Shown: positions 44,391-55,284, counted from the first letter of the stretch. The stretch: DNA of 64,000 bases from Enterovirga aerilata (GCF_013044135.1 NZ_JABEPP010000003.1:558001-622000); one strand, 5' to 3'. A program made the numbers and translations. The notes: generated by a model not told the origin, from the letters alone.

Positions 44391-45710
44391 ATGGGCGGCG
44401 CGAATCCGGCCCGGCCTGTCCTGTTCGCCGACGCCCGCGTGGTCGACCCGCGCTCCGGCCGCGACGGGCGCGGCGCGGTGCTGGTGCGGGACGGGATCAT
44501 CGCCGACGTGGTCTGGGGCGCGACCCCCGATCTGCCCGACGGCGCGGAGCGCGTCGCGTGCGAGGGCCTGGTCCTCGCGCCGGGGCTCGTCGACATGCGG
44601 GCCTTCATCGGCGAGCCGGGAGCGGAGCACCGGGAAACGCTGAAGAGCGCGAGCGAAGCTGCGGCCGCGGGCGGGGTCACGACCCTCGTCTCCATGCCGG
44701 ATACGAACCCGGTCGTGGACGATCCCGCGATCGTCGACTTCCTACTGCGCCGGGCACGCGATACCGCGATCGTCAACATCCATCCCGCCGCCGCCATTAC
44801 GAAGGGCCTGGAAGGTCGCGAGATGACCGAGATCGGCCTTCTCCGCGAGGCGGGAGCGGTCGCTTTCACCGACGGTGCGAAGGGGGTGGCGTCCGCGGGC
44901 GTGATGCGGCGGGCCCTGACCTATGCGCGCGACCTGGACGCTCTCCTGATGCCGCATCTCGAGGAGGCCAGCCTCGTCGGCACCGGGGTGATGAACGAGG
45001 GGGAATTCGCTTCGCGGCTCGGTCTCGGCGGCATTCCGCGCGAGGCCGAGACCCTGATGCTGGAGCGGGACATCCGCCTCGTCCGCCTCACCCGCGGCCG
45101 GTACCACGCGGCCATGATCTCCTGCGCCGATTCGGTCGAGATCGTGCGGCGCGCGAAGGAGGCGGGCCTGCAGGTCACCTGCGGCGTCTCCGTGAACAAT
45201 CTCGCGCTGAACGAGAACGATGTCGGCGATTACCGCACCTTCTGCAAGCTCTCGCCGCCGCTCCGCCACGAGGATGACCGCCAAGCCGTGATCCAGGCCC
45301 TCGCGGAGGGGCTGATCGACGTGGTCGTCTCCGATCACAACCCGCAGGATGTGGAGACCAAGCGGCTTCCCTTTGCCGAGGCCGCCGATGGCGCGGTCGG
45401 ACTGGAGACGCTCCTCGCCGCCTCGCTCCGGCTCGTCCACGAGGGGGCGATCGAATTGGCGCCGCTCCTCGCGGCCTTGTCGAGCCGGCCGGCCGAGATC
45501 CTGGGCCTGCCCGGGGGGCAGATCGCCGCCGGGGCGCCGGCGGACCTGATACTCGTCGATATCGACCGGCCCTATGTGCTGGACAAGCGCAAGCTGCGTT
45601 CGCTGTCCAAGAACTCGCCCTTCGACGAGGCCCGGCTGGAGGGTAGGGTCGTCGCGACCTTTGTCGCCGGGCGCCGCGTGCATGGGGGCTTCGAGGAGGT
45701 GGCTGGATGA
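44391..45710 (+). CDS. pyrC: Dihydroorotase-like protein lacking the HxH metal motif
   Basis: A 439-aa amidohydrolase. The overall fold is the second-type dihydroorotase of alphaproteobacteria ([59 protein letters not shown]). The first metal site, normally D-x-H-x-H, reads DMRAF (residues 68-72), so two zinc-binding His are missing. Members with such changes are called PyrC' and are thought to be non-catalytic partners of aspartate transcarbamoylase, though in Rhizobiales it is still annotated pyrC. No pyrB is in the window. It overlaps plsY by 4 bp. Confidence 0.88.
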   Translation: MGGANPARPVLFADARVVDPRSGRDGRGAVLVRDGIIADVVWGATPDLPDGAERVACEGLVLAPGLVDMRAFIGEPGAEHRETLKSASEAAAAGGVTTLVSMPDTNPVVDDPAIVDFLLRRARDTAIVNIHPAAAITKGLEGREMTEIGLLREAGAVAFTDGAKGVASAGVMRRALTYARDLDALLMPHLEEASLVGTGVMNEGEFASRLGLGGIPREAETLMLERDIRLVRLTRGRYHAAMISCADSVEIVRRAKEAGLQVTCGVSVNNLALNENDVGDYRTFCKLSPPLRHEDDRQAVIQALAEGLIDVVVSDHNPQDVETKRLPFAEAADGAVGLETLLAASLRLVHEGAIELAPLLAALSSRPAEILGLPGGQIAAGAPADLILVDIDRPYVLDKRKLRSLSKNSPFDEARLEGRVVATFVAGRRVHGGFEEVAG

Positions 45711-46309
45711 CCGCCCTGTCCTGGGGCGCGATCGGCGCCGGGCTCCTTCTCGGCTACCTGCTCGGGTCCGTGCCGTTCGGGCTGCTTCTCACTCGGGCCG
45801 CCGGGCTCGGCGACGTCCGGGCGATCGGCTCGGGGAATATCGGCGCGACGAACGTCCTCCGCACGGGCCGCAAAGGGCTTGCCGCCGCGACGCTCCTGTT
45901 CGACGCCCTGAAGGGGACGGTGGCGATCCTGGTCGCGCTGCGGCTCCTCGGCCCCGAAGCGGCGCTCGCGGCGGCGGCAGGCGCCTTCCTGGGCCACGTC
46001 TTCCCGGTCTGGCTCGGTTTCAAGGGCGGCAAGGGCGTGGCGACCTTCATCGGCTGCCTCCTGGCCCTGGATTGGCGCGTCGCTCTGATATTCGCGGCCG
46101 TCTGGCTCGGCGTGGCGTTCGTGTCGCGCTACTCGTCGCTCGCCGCCCTCGTCGCCTCCATCCTGACCCCGTTCGGGCTGTGGTATTTCGGCGATGCGCC
46201 GACGGCTCTCGCCATGGCCGGGCTCGTCGTCGTCCTCTGGTTCAAGCATCGCCCGAATATCGAGCGGCTCCTGGCCGGCACCGAAGGCCGGATCGGCCAG
46301 AAGGGATGA
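45707..46309 (+). CDS. plsY: Glycerol-3-phosphate acyltransferase PlsY
   Basis: A 200-aa five-span membrane enzyme that transfers acyl groups from acyl-phosphate to glycerol-3-phosphate. Signature blocks: [56 protein letters not shown] overlap with the previous gene and with dprA after it: an operon pyrC-plsY-dprA. Confidence 0.95.
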   Translation: MTALSWGAIGAGLLLGYLLGSVPFGLLLTRAAGLGDVRAIGSGNIGATNVLRTGRKGLAAATLLFDALKGTVAILVALRLLGPEAALAAAAGAFLGHVFPVWLGFKGGKGVATFIGCLLALDWRVALIFAAVWLGVAFVSRYSSLAALVASILTPFGLWYFGDAPTALAMAGLVVVLWFKHRPNIERLLAGTEGRIGQKG

Positions 46310-47538
46310 GCGGCTTCGCGCTCACGGACGAGCAGCGGCTCGACTGGCTGCGCCTGATCCGAAGCGAGCGCGTCGGTCCCCGCACCTTCCGGGCATTGGT
46401 GAACCAGTTCGGCGGGGCCAGGGCGGCGCTGGAGGCGCTGCCGGATCTCGCCCGGCGTGCCGGGCGGCTCACCATCAGGGTGGCGACCCGCGCGGAAGCG
46501 GAGCGCGAGCGCGATGCGCTCGCGCGGCTCGGCGGCCGCTTCGTGGCGCAAGGAGAGCCGGACTACCCGAAACCGCTTCTCGCGATCGACAGCGCGCCGC
46601 CGCTCCTCGCGGTGCGCGGCTCGGCGGAGGCGCTCGCAAGACCCACCGTGGCGATCGTCGGTTCCCGGAACGCGTCCGCTGCGGGCGGCGCCTTCACGGA
46701 GCGGCTCGCGGCCGAGCTCGGCCGCCACGGCTACGTGATCGTATCCGGCCTCGCCCGGGGCATCGACACGCGGGCCCACAAGGCCGCGCTGGCCACCGGG
46801 ACGGTCGCGGTGCTCGCCGGGGGCCACGAGCGGGTCTATCCGAGCGAGAACCTGCCTCTCCTGGACCGCATCCTCGGAGAGGGTGGAGCCGCGGTGAGCG
46901 AGATGCCGATCGGCTGGGAGCCGCGGGGCCGCGATTTTCCCCGACGGAATCGTATCGTGTCCGGACTGTCCTACGGGGTCGTGGTCGTCGAGGCGGCGCG
47001 GCGCTCCGGCTCGCTGATCACGGCGCGCTTCGCCCTGGAGCAGGGCAGGGAGGTCTTCGCCGTTCCGGGTTCGCCCCTCGATCCCCGGGCGGAGGGCACG
47101 AACGACCTGATCCGCAGCGGCGCCACGCTGTGTGCCGGCGCCGAGCATGTGATTGCGGTGATCGAGCCGCTCCTGGCGGCAGGTCCGACCCCTACGGCTT
47201 CGCCCGGGACGGACGGCGTCTATCGCGAGGCGGCCGGCCTCTATGGGCAGCACGAGGAACTGTGGGACGAGCTCGAGATCGCAGGCGCCGCGCCCGCCCC
47301 GAGCCTCAGCTTCGAGGAGGCGTTCGAGGAACCCGCTGCCGCGACGACGGACCGCGAGCGCGTGCTCTCCCTGATCGGTGGTGCTCCGATCGGACCGGAT
47401 GAGATCGCCCGGCAGTCAGGATTGCCCGTCAGGACCGTGCAGATGGTCCTCGTAGAGCTCGACATGGAAGGGGTGATCGACCGTCATCCCGGCCAGACGA
47501 TCACGCTCCGGCCGGACCGGGCAGCCCGCCCGGTCTGA
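46306..47538 (+). CDS. dprA: DNA-processing protein DprA
   Basis: A 410-aa protein that loads RecA on incoming single strands during natural transformation. The N-terminal helical part is followed by the Rossmann core: [88 protein letters not shown] winged-helix C-terminus ([20 protein letters not shown]) is present, as in many Gram-negative forms. Starts ATGA on plsY. Confidence 0.95.
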   Translation: MSGFALTDEQRLDWLRLIRSERVGPRTFRALVNQFGGARAALEALPDLARRAGRLTIRVATRAEAERERDALARLGGRFVAQGEPDYPKPLLAIDSAPPLLAVRGSAEALARPTVAIVGSRNASAAGGAFTERLAAELGRHGYVIVSGLARGIDTRAHKAALATGTVAVLAGGHERVYPSENLPLLDRILGEGGAAVSEMPIGWEPRGRDFPRRNRIVSGLSYGVVVVEAARRSGSLITARFALEQGREVFAVPGSPLDPRAEGTNDLIRSGATLCAGAEHVIAVIEPLLAAGPTPTASPGTDGVYREAAGLYGQHEELWDELEIAGAAPAPSLSFEEAFEEPAAATTDRERVLSLIGGAPIGPDEIARQSGLPVRTVQMVLVELDMEGVIDRHPGQTITLRPDRAARPV

Positions 47539-47561
47539 ACCAGGTTTCGGCCGAGGGGAGT

Positions 47562-47816
47562 TCAGCGGGCGCGGGGTTCTCGGGCGAGCCGCCGGAGCGT
47601 GCTCGCCGCTTCGAGCTGAGCGATATCCAGAAGATAGGCCAGCACCTCGAGCTGCGAGCCTCGGGCAAGTCTGGCGAGCTCGATCGTAATGTCGGCTATA
47701 TAGGCGGCTGTGCTTTCGGGCCGGACAGGTGCGGAGCTGCATTCCGCCCGGCGATGCTGCCGAGCCCTGCCTGCCGCCCGGTTGACGCCGTCTCCGGGAT
47801 CTTGCGGCATCCCCAT
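47562..47816 (-). CDS. Small conserved hypothetical protein, 84 aa
   Basis: Minus strand, ATG at 47816 (or 47810). After a disordered N-terminus comes TAAYIADITIELARLARGSQ, LEVLAYLLDIAQLEAASTLR, two amphipathic helices found in small orphan proteins of the order. No known role. It is between dprA (convergent) and ruvX. Confidence 0.6.
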   Translation of the reverse strand: MGMPQDPGDGVNRAAGRARQHRRAECSSAPVRPESTAAYIADITIELARLARGSQLEVLAYLLDIAQLEAASTLRRLAREPRAR

Positions 47817-47888
47817 GCGTCTGCCCCCGTTCCGCCCTTCCAGCGGAAGGTATACACAACCAAAGATTATCGCAACGGCGGTTGATGA

Positions 47889-48380
47889 CTAATACAAGGT
47901 TGTGTCTTCGCTGCGCGAGGTGCGGATGCGGTCGAGGGCGCCCTGAAGGATGTAGGCTGCAGCCATGCGGTCGACGACTTCGGCTCGTCTGGCGCGCGAG
48001 GCGTCCGCGTCGATCAGGGCCCGCTGCACGGCCGCCGTCGAGAGCCGCTCGTCCCAGAAGGCGACCGGCAGCGGCAGGACGCGCCCGAGGTTGCGCATGA
48101 AGGCGCGGGTCGCCTGGGCGCGCGGTCCCTCGGACCCGTCCATGTTGACTGGAAGGCCCACCACGAAGCCGCCGATCCCGTACCGCCGCACATGCTCGCC
48201 GAGCCGCTCGGCGTCCTTGCCGAACTTGGTCCGCACCAGGGTCTCCAGAGGCGTCGCCAAGGTCCGCTCCACGTCGGACATGGCGAGCCCGATCGTCTTC
48301 GTCCCGATGTCGAAGCCGAGCAGGCGCTGGCCGCGGGGAAGCGCTGCGAGGGCTGCGAGCGCAGGCTCTAGCGCGATCAC
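47889..48380 (-). CDS. ruvX: Holliday junction resolvase-like YqgF/RuvX, 16S pre-rRNA nuclease
   Basis: A 163-aa RNase H-fold protein. [17 protein letters not shown] carries the first Asp and [22 protein letters not shown] the middle motif, and [15 protein letters not shown] the acidic third site; [13 protein letters not shown] (here [13 protein letters not shown]) follows. In E. coli this protein processes the 5' end of 16S pre-rRNA. GTG at 48380 gives the family length; an upstream ATG at 48455 would add 25 Arg/Gly-rich residues. Confidence 0.9.
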   Translation of the reverse strand: MIALEPALAALAALPRGQRLLGFDIGTKTIGLAMSDVERTLATPLETLVRTKFGKDAERLGEHVRRYGIGGFVVGLPVNMDGSEGPRAQATRAFMRNLGRVLPLPVAFWDERLSTAAVQRALIDADASRARRAEVVDRMAAAYILQGALDRIRTSRSEDTTLY

Positions 48381-48469
48381 GTGCCCGCCCCGGAACAAGC
48401 CCGCGCAAAGGCTTCCGGCTCCTTCATTCGCCCGGTAAGTGGGAGGGCGCGACAAGGAGATGCACGTCC

Positions 48470-49177
48470 ATGAGGATTACCTGGCTCGGCCATTCCGCCT
48501 TCCGTCTCGAATTCGCTGACAAGGTCGTGCTGATCGATCCGTTTCTCACCGGCAATCCGGGCTTCTCCGGCGAGGGCGAAGCCGCCTCCGCCGGGACGAC
48601 CCACATCCTGATCACGCACGGCCATTCCGATCACATCGGGGACACGATCGATATCGCCAAGCGCACCGGAGCGAAGGTCGTCGCGAATTTCGAGATCTGC
48701 ATGTGGCTCGCGAATCGCGGCGTGTCCTCCATCGACCCGATGAATTCGGGCGGGACGACCGACCAGGGCGGGTTCCAGGTCACGATGGTCCGGGCCGACC
48801 ACAGCTCGACCATGATCGACGGCGAAGTCTTCACGCCAATGGGGAATCCGCACGGCCTCATCGTCACGGCCCCCGGTGAGCCGACCGTCTACCATATGGG
48901 CGATACCGATCTCTTCATGGAGATGGAACTCATCCAGGAGCTGCATCGGCCGGACATCCTGATGGTCCCGATCGGCGACCGCTTCACGATGGGCGCCGAG
49001 CGCACCGCCTTCGCGGTGAAGCGCTTCTTCACGCCGAAGGCCGTGATACCGTGCCATTTCGGCTCGTTCCCGATCATCGCCCAGAATGCCGACGGGTTCG
49101 TGGCCGCCATGGAGGGGAGCGGCGTCCAGGTGATCACGCCGCATGTCGGAACGGCGGTCACGATCCGCGCGGATTAA
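48470..49177 (+). CDS. UPF0173 metal-dependent hydrolase
   Basis: A 235-aa metallo-beta-lactamase-fold protein of the UPF0173 group. [19 protein letters not shown] at the N-terminus, the metal motif [15 protein letters not shown] (HxHxDH), [12 protein letters not shown] with the later Asp, and [10 protein letters not shown] near the C-terminus. Start ATG at 48470 is backed by AAGGAG. Cytoplasmic; substrate unknown. Confidence 0.92.
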   Translation: MRITWLGHSAFRLEFADKVVLIDPFLTGNPGFSGEGEAASAGTTHILITHGHSDHIGDTIDIAKRTGAKVVANFEICMWLANRGVSSIDPMNSGGTTDQGGFQVTMVRADHSSTMIDGEVFTPMGNPHGLIVTAPGEPTVYHMGDTDLFMEMELIQELHRPDILMVPIGDRFTMGAERTAFAVKRFFTPKAVIPCHFGSFPIIAQNADGFVAAMEGSGVQVITPHVGTAVTIRAD

Positions 49178-49243
49178 CCATATCCCGTGCGCCCGTCCCT
49201 AGGCGCGTGACACCTGCAGTGCGCCGGTGGCATAAGACCGTTT

Positions 49244-49259
49244 ACGGTTTCTTAACCGT
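49244..49259. promoter_or_regulatory. Small inverted repeat upstream of a membrane-anchored gene
   Basis: ACGGTT-TCTT-AACCGT, perfect 6-bp arms, 15 bp before the ATG at 49275. It may be an operator or a mRNA hairpin over the ribosome site. Confidence 0.3.
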
Positions 49260-49274
49260 AGCGGGGCGCGACGG

Positions 49275-49766
49275 ATGGCCGGGACAGGGGACGCGGATAG
49301 CCGCCGGGCGGTGCAGGTGATCGACGGCGAGGTCCGGGACGAGAGCTGGCACCAGCTCGGCCTGGGGCCTGTGCTCGCATCTCTCCCGAAAGTGCCCGGG
49401 TCGGCACCTGTCGTGCCGGCGGGGCCGGCGGCCGGTGCCGTCCGGTCCCTCCCCGGAGCCGGCGAGGGCGAGCGGGTTCTCCGGATCCCCGGGGCGGTCC
49501 GGCGGGTGCCCGTTTCGGCCTTCGTCTCCATCGGGCGGCGTGCGTCCTCGCCCGTACCGAGCCACCGGGCCGGGAGGCAGGTGAGCGGCCGCTCGGCGAA
49601 CGACAATGCGCCGGCCGGCGAGCGCCGCTCCGTGTGGCGCGACCTGTTCTTTCTGGCCGTCCTCTTCGCCACCGTGGCCGGAGCCTTCTGGAGCGGGCGG
49701 GTCCACGGCCTGCAGAAAGTCATCGTGGTTCCGGGGCCGTCGAGCTTCTATTCGGTCGTGACCTGA
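49275..49766 (+). CDS. Hypothetical single-span protein, 163 aa
   Basis: Residues 1-115 are Pro/Gly/Arg-rich and appear disordered (PVVPAGPAAGAVRSLPGAGE). Near the C-terminus there is one membrane helix (DLFFLAVLFATVAGAFWSGR), leaving a short tail (SFYSVVT). No known domain. Fits a membrane-anchored protein with a disordered cytoplasmic N-terminus. Confidence 0.57.
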   Translation: MAGTGDADSRRAVQVIDGEVRDESWHQLGLGPVLASLPKVPGSAPVVPAGPAAGAVRSLPGAGEGERVLRIPGAVRRVPVSAFVSIGRRASSPVPSHRAGRQVSGRSANDNAPAGERRSVWRDLFFLAVLFATVAGAFWSGRVHGLQKVIVVPGPSSFYSVVT

Positions 49767-49837
49767 GCGGCCCGTCGGTTGTCGGCGTGAGACGGGCGGT
49801 GCTATAGCCGCCCCATCACCGCCATCTCGAGGAAACC

Positions 49838-50125
49838 ATGTCGGTCGACCAAGCGACTGTCCGCCGGATCGCACGTCTTGCTCGCATCAGACTGGACGAG
49901 GCGGACCTGCCGCAGATGCAGGATGAGCTCAACGCCATCCTGTCCTTCGTCGAGCAGCTCGAGGAGGTGGATGTGGCCGGTGTGGAGCCCATGACCTCCG
50001 TCACGCCGATGGCCATGAGGATGCGGCCGGACGTCGTGACGGACGGCGGCGACGTCGTGTCCATTCTGGCCAACGCGCCTGTGTCCGAAGATGGCTTCTT
50101 CGTCGTACCCAAGGTCGTCGAATAG
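49838..50125 (+). CDS. gatC: Asp-tRNA(Asn)/Glu-tRNA(Gln) amidotransferase subunit C
   Basis: A 95-aa subunit that stabilises GatA with Gat[39 protein letters not shown] and [11 protein letters not shown] match the family. CGAGG lies before the ATG. 78 bp upstream of gatA. Confidence 0.95.
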   Translation: MSVDQATVRRIARLARIRLDEADLPQMQDELNAILSFVEQLEEVDVAGVEPMTSVTPMAMRMRPDVVTDGGDVVSILANAPVSEDGFFVVPKVVE

Positions 50126-50203
50126 GCCGACAATTCCCTGCCGCGCTCCGCAACGATCGGAGCGCCGAGATCCCCGAGCGCCGGAACCCGGCCCGAAGAG
50201 CCC

Positions 50204-51718
50204 ATGAGCGATCTGACCGATCTGACCCTCGCGGAGGCCCGCGACGCCCTGAAGGCCCGCAAGCTCTCCTCGACCGAGCTGACGCAGGCCCATGTGACCG
50301 CGGTCGAGAACGCGCGGGCGCTCAACGCCTATGTCCTCGAGACCCCCGAGCTCGCCCTCGAAGCCGCGGCTCGGAGCGATGCGAGGCTGGCCCGCGGCGA
50401 GGGAGGCCCGCTCGAAGGGCTTCCGCTCGGCATCAAGGACCTGTTCTGCACCAGGGGAGTGCGCACCACCGCCTGCAGCCGCATCCTCGGGGAGTTCAAG
50501 CCGACCTACGAGTCGACCGTCACGGCCAATCTCTGGCGCGACGGCGCCGTGATGCTGGGCAAGCTCAACAACGACGAATTCGCGATGGGCTCGTCGAACG
50601 AGACCTCCTGCTTCGGGCCCGTCGTGTCGCCCTGGCGGCGGCGCGGCTCGAACGTCCATGCCGAGACGGGCGAGGGAATCGTCGGCCAGCACCTGGTGCC
50701 CGGCGGATCCTCGGGCGGCTCGGCGGCAGCCGTCGCGGCCCGCCTTTGCCTGGGCGCCACCGCGACCGATACCGGCGGGTCCATCCGCCAGCCCGCCGCC
50801 TTCACGGGGACGGTCGGGATCAAGCCGACCTACGGCCGCTGCTCGCGCTGGGGCATCGTCGCCTTCGCGTCGTCCCTCGACCAGGCCGGCCCGATCGCCC
50901 GCACGGTTCGCGACAACGCGATCCTGCTCCGCTCCATGGCCGGGCACGATCCGAAGGACACGACCTCGGCGGACATCCCGGTGCCGGATTTCGAGGCCGC
51001 TGTCGGGCGCGGCGTGAAGGGGCTGAAGATCGGAATCCCGAAGGAATACCGGCTCGACGGCATTCCGGCCGAAATCGAGGCGCTCTGGCAGCGCGGGGCC
51101 GAGTGGCTGCGCGATGCCGGAGCCGAAATCGTCGAGGTCTCCCTCCCTCACACCAAATACGCTCTTCCGGCCTATTACATCGTGGCGCCCGCCGAGGCTT
51201 CGTCGAACCTCGCCCGCTACGACGGCGTGCGGTACGGGCTCCGGGTTCCCGCCAAGGACGTGATCGGCCTCTACGAGGAGACCCGCGCCCTAGGCTTCGG
51301 GCGCGAGGTCAAGCGGCGGGTCATGATCGGCACCTACGTGCTCTCGGCCGGCTATTACGACGCCTATTACGTCCGGGCGCAGAAGATCCGGACGCTCATC
51401 AAGCGGGATTTCGAGCAGGTCTATGCGAGCGGGGTGGACGCGATCCTCACGCCCGCGACTCCGTCAGCGGCCTTCGGCATCGGCGAGAAGGGCTCGGCCG
51501 ATCCGGTCGAGATGTACCTGAACGACGTCTTCACGGTCACCGTGAACATGGCCGGTCTGCCGGGAATCTCGGTGCCCGCGGGCCTCGATTCGCAGGGCCT
51601 GCCGCTCGGGCTGCAGCTGATCGGCCGCGCCTTCGACGAGGAGACGCTGTTCGCGGCCGGCCAGGTGATCGAGGATGCGGCCGGGCGTCTGACGATGCCG
51701 GACGCCTGGTGGACGTGA
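50204..51718 (+). CDS. gatA: Asp-tRNA(Asn)/Glu-tRNA(Gln) amidotransferase subunit A
   Basis: A 504-aa amidase-signature glutaminase that provides ammonia for transamidation. Catalytic Lys in [13 protein letters not shown], cis-Ser in [15 protein letters not shown] and the nucleophile in [17 protein letters not shown]. GatA-specific [20 protein letters not shown] and the C-terminal [13 protein letters not shown] are present. Its stop overlaps a small membrane gene that follows. Confidence 0.96.
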   Translation: MSDLTDLTLAEARDALKARKLSSTELTQAHVTAVENARALNAYVLETPELALEAAARSDARLARGEGGPLEGLPLGIKDLFCTRGVRTTACSRILGEFKPTYESTVTANLWRDGAVMLGKLNNDEFAMGSSNETSCFGPVVSPWRRRGSNVHAETGEGIVGQHLVPGGSSGGSAAAVAARLCLGATATDTGGSIRQPAAFTGTVGIKPTYGRCSRWGIVAFASSLDQAGPIARTVRDNAILLRSMAGHDPKDTTSADIPVPDFEAAVGRGVKGLKIGIPKEYRLDGIPAEIEALWQRGAEWLRDAGAEIVEVSLPHTKYALPAYYIVAPAEASSNLARYDGVRYGLRVPAKDVIGLYEETRALGFGREVKRRVMIGTYVLSAGYYDAYYVRAQKIRTLIKRDFEQVYASGVDAILTPATPSAAFGIGEKGSADPVEMYLNDVFTVTVNMAGLPGISVPAGLDSQGLPLGLQLIGRAFDEETLFAAGQVIEDAAGRLTMPDAWWT

Positions 51719-52014
51719 CACCGGTCGGCGTTCCGGTCTCGGTCTGGATCTGGGCGGCCTTCGATCCCGTCCTGATCGCGGTCGCCGTGTCGCTGGGCTG
51801 GCGCGCGGACCAGAAGGGCAAGATCTTCATCGCCGCGATCGCCGCGCTCGCGATCGCGCTCCTCGTCGACTGGCTGCTCACCCTGATCGGCCTGCCGACG
51901 CTCGCGCCGCTCTCGCGAAGCGGCCCGACCCTGTTCCCGGTGCGGGCGGTCGCGGCTCTCGCCTGGGCAGCTCTGGGATATGGCGCTCGCCGGCTTCGCG
52001 GCCGCTGGAGATGA
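51715..52014 (+). CDS. Small three-span membrane protein, 99 aa
   Basis: GTG start overlapping the gatA stop (GTGA). Hydrophobic segments: [40 protein letters not shown] and [19 protein letters not shown]. Function unknown; position between gatA and gatB is stable enough in the reading to call it a real gene. Confidence 0.62.
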   Translation: MTPVGVPVSVWIWAAFDPVLIAVAVSLGWRADQKGKIFIAAIAALAIALLVDWLLTLIGLPTLAPLSRSGPTLFPVRAVAALAWAALGYGARRLRGRWR

Positions 52015-52039
52015 AAGCCGGGCATGCGCCCGGCCTCGG

Positions 52040-52339
52040 TCACGGCTGCTGTGGAGCGTCCTGCCTGGAGGGCGAGAGCCTCAGGCTCGGAAGCGAAGGC
52101 GGAGCCTCCGTCCGGCTGATGCCGCCTGTCATGAGATCGCTGCTCGCCCGGCCGTTCAGGTTGTCCGTGTCGTAGTACAGGAAGGCGAGGAGCCCGCCGG
52201 CAACGACCATGCCGCCCATGAGGAACGCGCCGAAATGCGAGCGCTCCGGCTCCGCTTCGTAACCGGTGAAACGGTCGTCGTCCCGCAGCTCGAGCTCGGG
52301 CGGCATATTGTCAAGGTTGTCTGGTCTCTCGAGAGCCAT
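52040..52339 (-). CDS. Hypothetical single-span protein, 99 aa
   Basis: Minus strand, ATG at 52339 with GGAG eight bases upstream. Short acidic N-terminus (MALERPDNLDNMPPELELRD), membrane helix FGAFLMGGMVVAGGLLAFLY and a disordered C-terminus. It stands opposite to gatA and gatB. No known family. Confidence 0.6.
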   Translation of the reverse strand: MALERPDNLDNMPPELELRDDDRFTGYEAEPERSHFGAFLMGGMVVAGGLLAFLYYDTDNLNGRASSDLMTGGISRTEAPPSLPSLRLSPSRQDAPQQP

Positions 52340-52647
52340 AACCAAGCTCCAGGTTGCTCATTTCTGCTTTCCCAACGCAGAAGCACATGGCTTGGTTCAT
52401 CGCGATTCAACCTGATGAGCTGCTCAGCTTGCCGAATGCTGTACGTATTCCTTCGCGAGCAAGACAGCTTGGCGGTTCGGGCGCCTCCGGTATTGCTGCA
52501 GGGACGTCCGCCGGAATGGACCTGTCGGGCGGCCAGGAGGTGCGTCGCCGCCCGGGCAAGCAGACGCGGCAGAGGGGCGCGTCCAGCGGGCGCCGGTTGA
52601 CCCTCCGGGCTCCTCGTCCTTACTGCAGGCCGGAACTGGACGAAGTC
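52340..52647. other. Intergenic stretch, 308 bp, promoter region of gatB
   Basis: Lies between the divergent small gene and gatB. No supported ORF; the frame of gatB is open upstream but with unnatural translation. Moderately AT-rich at 52340-52450, suiting promoters for both directions. Confidence 0.4.
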
Positions 52648-54117
52648 ATGAACGCCGCTATCGACCCGAAGAAGCTGATCAAAGGGGCCATCTCCGACTG
52701 GGAGGTCATCATCGGCATGGAGATCCATGCGCAGGTGACCAGCAAGTCGAAGCTGTTCTCGGGCGCGTCCACAGCCTTCGGCGGGCCGCCGAACGCCCAC
52801 GTGTCGCTGGTGGACGCCGCGATGCCCGGCATGCTCCCGGTGATCAACGAGGAATGCGTCGCCCAGGCCGTGCGCACCGGGCTCGGGCTCAAGGCCCGGA
52901 TCAATCTCAGGTCCGTCTTCGACCGCAAGAACTACTTCTACCCGGACCTGCCGCAGGGCTATCAGATCAGCCAGTACAAGAGCCCGATCGTGGGCGAGGG
53001 GGAGGTGGTCGTCGACCTGCCCGACGGCGAGACGATCACGGTCGGCATCGAGCGGCTGCACCTGGAGCAGGACGCCGGCAAGTCGATCCACGACCTCTCG
53101 GCGACGGACAGCTTCGTCGACCTGAACCGGTCGGGCGTGGCGCTCATGGAGATCGTGTCGAAGCCCGACATGCGCTCCTCCGAGGAGGCCAAGGCCTATG
53201 TGGCGAAGCTGCGCACGATCCTGCGCTATCTCGGCACCTGCGACGGCGACATGGAGAAGGGAAATCTCCGGGCGGACGTGAACGTCTCCGTCCGCCGGCC
53301 GGGCGAGCCGCTCGGCACGCGCTGCGAGATCAAGAACGTGAACTCGATCCGCTTCATAGGCCAGGCGATCGAGTACGAGGCACGCCGCCAGATCGCGATC
53401 CTCGAGGACGGCGGCACGATCGACCAGGAGACGCGGCTTTTCGATGCGGGCCGGGGTGAGACGCGGTCGATGCGCTCCAAGGAGGAGGCGCATGACTACC
53501 GCTACTTCCCGGATCCGGACCTGCTGCCGCTGGAGCTCAGCCCGGCCTATGTGGAGGACCTCGCGCAGCACCTGCCCGAACTGCCCGATGCCAAGAAGGC
53601 GCGGTTCGTCGCCGATTACGGGCTCACGCCCTATGACGCGGGCGTGCTCGTGGCCGAGCGCGCCTCAGCCGACTACTTCGAGGCGGTGGCGAGAGGCCGC
53701 GACGGGAAGGCGGCGGCGAACTGGATCATCAACGAGCTCTTCGGCCGACTCAACAAGGAGGGCAAGGGCATCGAGGATTCGCCCGTCTCCGCCGCGCAGC
53801 TCGGCGCGATCGTGGACCTGATCGGGGAGAAGGTGATCTCGGGCAAGATCGCCAAGGACCTGTTCGAGATCGTGTGGAGCGAGGGCGGCGAGCCGCGCGA
53901 GATCGTCGAGGCGCGCGGCATGAAGCAGGTGACCGATACGGGCGCGATCGAGGCCGCAGTCGACCAGATCATCGCCGCGAACCCGGACAAGGTGGAGCAG
54001 GCTAAGGCCAAGCCGACCCTGCTCGGCTGGTTCGTCGGTCAGGTCATGAAGGCTACCGGCGGGAAGACAAACCCCCAGGCAGTAAACGAGATGCTCAAGC
54101 AGAAGCTCGGCATCTGA
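52648..54117 (+). CDS. gatB: Asp-tRNA(Asn)/Glu-tRNA(Gln) amidotransferase subunit B
   Basis: A 489-aa subunit that binds the mischarged tRNA and transfers the amide. [20 protein letters not shown] and [16 protein letters not shown] open the family; [49 protein letters not shown] and [10 protein letters not shown] follow. The helical YqeY-like tail (about 340-489) is complete. It is separated from gatCA by two small genes of opposite strands. Confidence 0.96.
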   Translation: MNAAIDPKKLIKGAISDWEVIIGMEIHAQVTSKSKLFSGASTAFGGPPNAHVSLVDAAMPGMLPVINEECVAQAVRTGLGLKARINLRSVFDRKNYFYPDLPQGYQISQYKSPIVGEGEVVVDLPDGETITVGIERLHLEQDAGKSIHDLSATDSFVDLNRSGVALMEIVSKPDMRSSEEAKAYVAKLRTILRYLGTCDGDMEKGNLRADVNVSVRRPGEPLGTRCEIKNVNSIRFIGQAIEYEARRQIAILEDGGTIDQETRLFDAGRGETRSMRSKEEAHDYRYFPDPDLLPLELSPAYVEDLAQHLPELPDAKKARFVADYGLTPYDAGVLVAERASADYFEAVARGRDGKAAANWIINELFGRLNKEGKGIEDSPVSAAQLGAIVDLIGEKVISGKIAKDLFEIVWSEGGEPREIVEARGMKQVTDTGAIEAAVDQIIAANPDKVEQAKAKPTLLGWFVGQVMKATGGKTNPQAVNEMLKQKLGI

Positions 54118-54276
54118 TAGGGTGAGGCGGTATTTAGCTCCATTCGAAAAGATGAACGGGCGTTCATTTTCAGTGTAGCGGCAGGCGAATTCAAGATCCA
54201 CAGCTGCAGATCCGGAACTCGGCCCCGCGCAGGGCGTTCCTCGGCCACGGTGGAACCGGTTGAGAGGACAACGCCT

Positions 54277-55233
54277 ATGAGAATTCTTGCTCTCGGGCTT
54301 GCTGCCGCATTGATCGGCAGCACTGCCTTGGCCCAGACATCCGGCGGATCAGGCCCAGGCGCATCGGGTGGTGCTGCGGGTGCGGCCTCGGGTGGGGCGA
54401 CAGGCGCCACGAGCGCCGGCTCACCCGCCGGCGGTTCGGCCGGCGCCACGACGGAAAGCCGCGGCACGGGCGGCGGCACGAGCCGCTCCAGCGACCGGGG
54501 CAGCAGTTCCGGGGTGAGCGCCGAGGGCCGCACCTCGGGCTCGGCACAGGTCGAGACCGGCTTGCGTCGCGAATCCGGAGCAAGGGTCGGCATCGAGGTT
54601 CGGGATCGCCCTTCGGTCGTCCATAGCCGCACCCGCGTGCGCAGCCATTCGAGCGAGCCCGACGTGCAGGTCGTCCATCGCCGGCGCGGCGTCCGCCACG
54701 TGACGGTGGAGGAGGATTCCGTCCCGGCGGTGAAGAAGACGGTCATCAAGCGGAAGGTAGCCGCGAAGCACGTCTCCAAGAAAAAGAAGGGAACGAAATA
54801 CGTCGTGAAGAGCCGGCGCTATGTCGCCGAGCCGGCCACCACGGTGCGCCGCCGCACGGTGGTGCGCAGCTATTCGGAGCCGGACAGCGTGACCGTCCGC
54901 AGCCGCCGCGTGCGCAGCTACGACCGCGATACCGTACGGGTCGGCGTCGGCGCCCGCGAGCGGACGGGCGTCTCGATCGGCGTCCGCACCGGTACCCAGA
55001 ACGAGGTTCGTGGCCGTGACGGCGGCAGCCGCGAGCTGACGGGCGGCGCGCGCACGGGCGGCAGCCGCATGGATGCGACGGGCAGCGTTTCCGGCCGGAG
55101 CGGCGGCGAGCAAGGCGGCGCCCGCTCCGAGGGCTCCGGCTCGGCCGGCACGCGGGCGACCGGCTCGGCCGGCGGCGTTACGGGCGGCGGACCCTCGGCC
55201 GGGTCGGGCGCGGCCGCTCCCGCGACCCGGTAA
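54277..55233 (+). CDS. Exported Gly/Ser-rich, highly basic protein
   Basis: A 318-aa protein. Signal peptide MRILALGLAAALIGSTALAQ, then a Gly/Ser/Ala-rich section (about 20-90), a basic, Val/Arg/Ser-rich middle (SRTRVRSHSSEPDVQVVHRR, KTVIKRKVAAKHVSKKKKG, RRRTVVRSYSEPDSVTVRSR) in which Ser-Glu-Pro-Asp motifs repeat, and again a Gly/Ser-rich end. Low-complexity, periplasmic or cell-surface; the repeats SSEPDVQV and YSEPDSVTV point to duplicated modules. No known function. GAGAGGA precedes the start. Confidence 0.62.
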   Translation: MRILALGLAAALIGSTALAQTSGGSGPGASGGAAGAASGGATGATSAGSPAGGSAGATTESRGTGGGTSRSSDRGSSSGVSAEGRTSGSAQVETGLRRESGARVGIEVRDRPSVVHSRTRVRSHSSEPDVQVVHRRRGVRHVTVEEDSVPAVKKTVIKRKVAAKHVSKKKKGTKYVVKSRRYVAEPATTVRRRTVVRSYSEPDSVTVRSRRVRSYDRDTVRVGVGARERTGVSIGVRTGTQNEVRGRDGGSRELTGGARTGGSRMDATGSVSGRSGGEQGGARSEGSGSAGTRATGSAGGVTGGGPSAGSGAAAPATR

Positions 55234-55256
55234 CCGGGCTTCCCTGTCGAGATCCT

Positions 55257-55284
55257 GGCCCGCCGGTTCCCCGGCGGGCCTTTT
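55257..55284 (+). terminator. Strong intrinsic terminator
   Basis: Perfect 10-bp stem GGCCCGCCGG / CCGGCGGGCC with a TTCC loop, then TTTT. Ends the Gly/Ser-rich gene. Confidence 0.88.
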
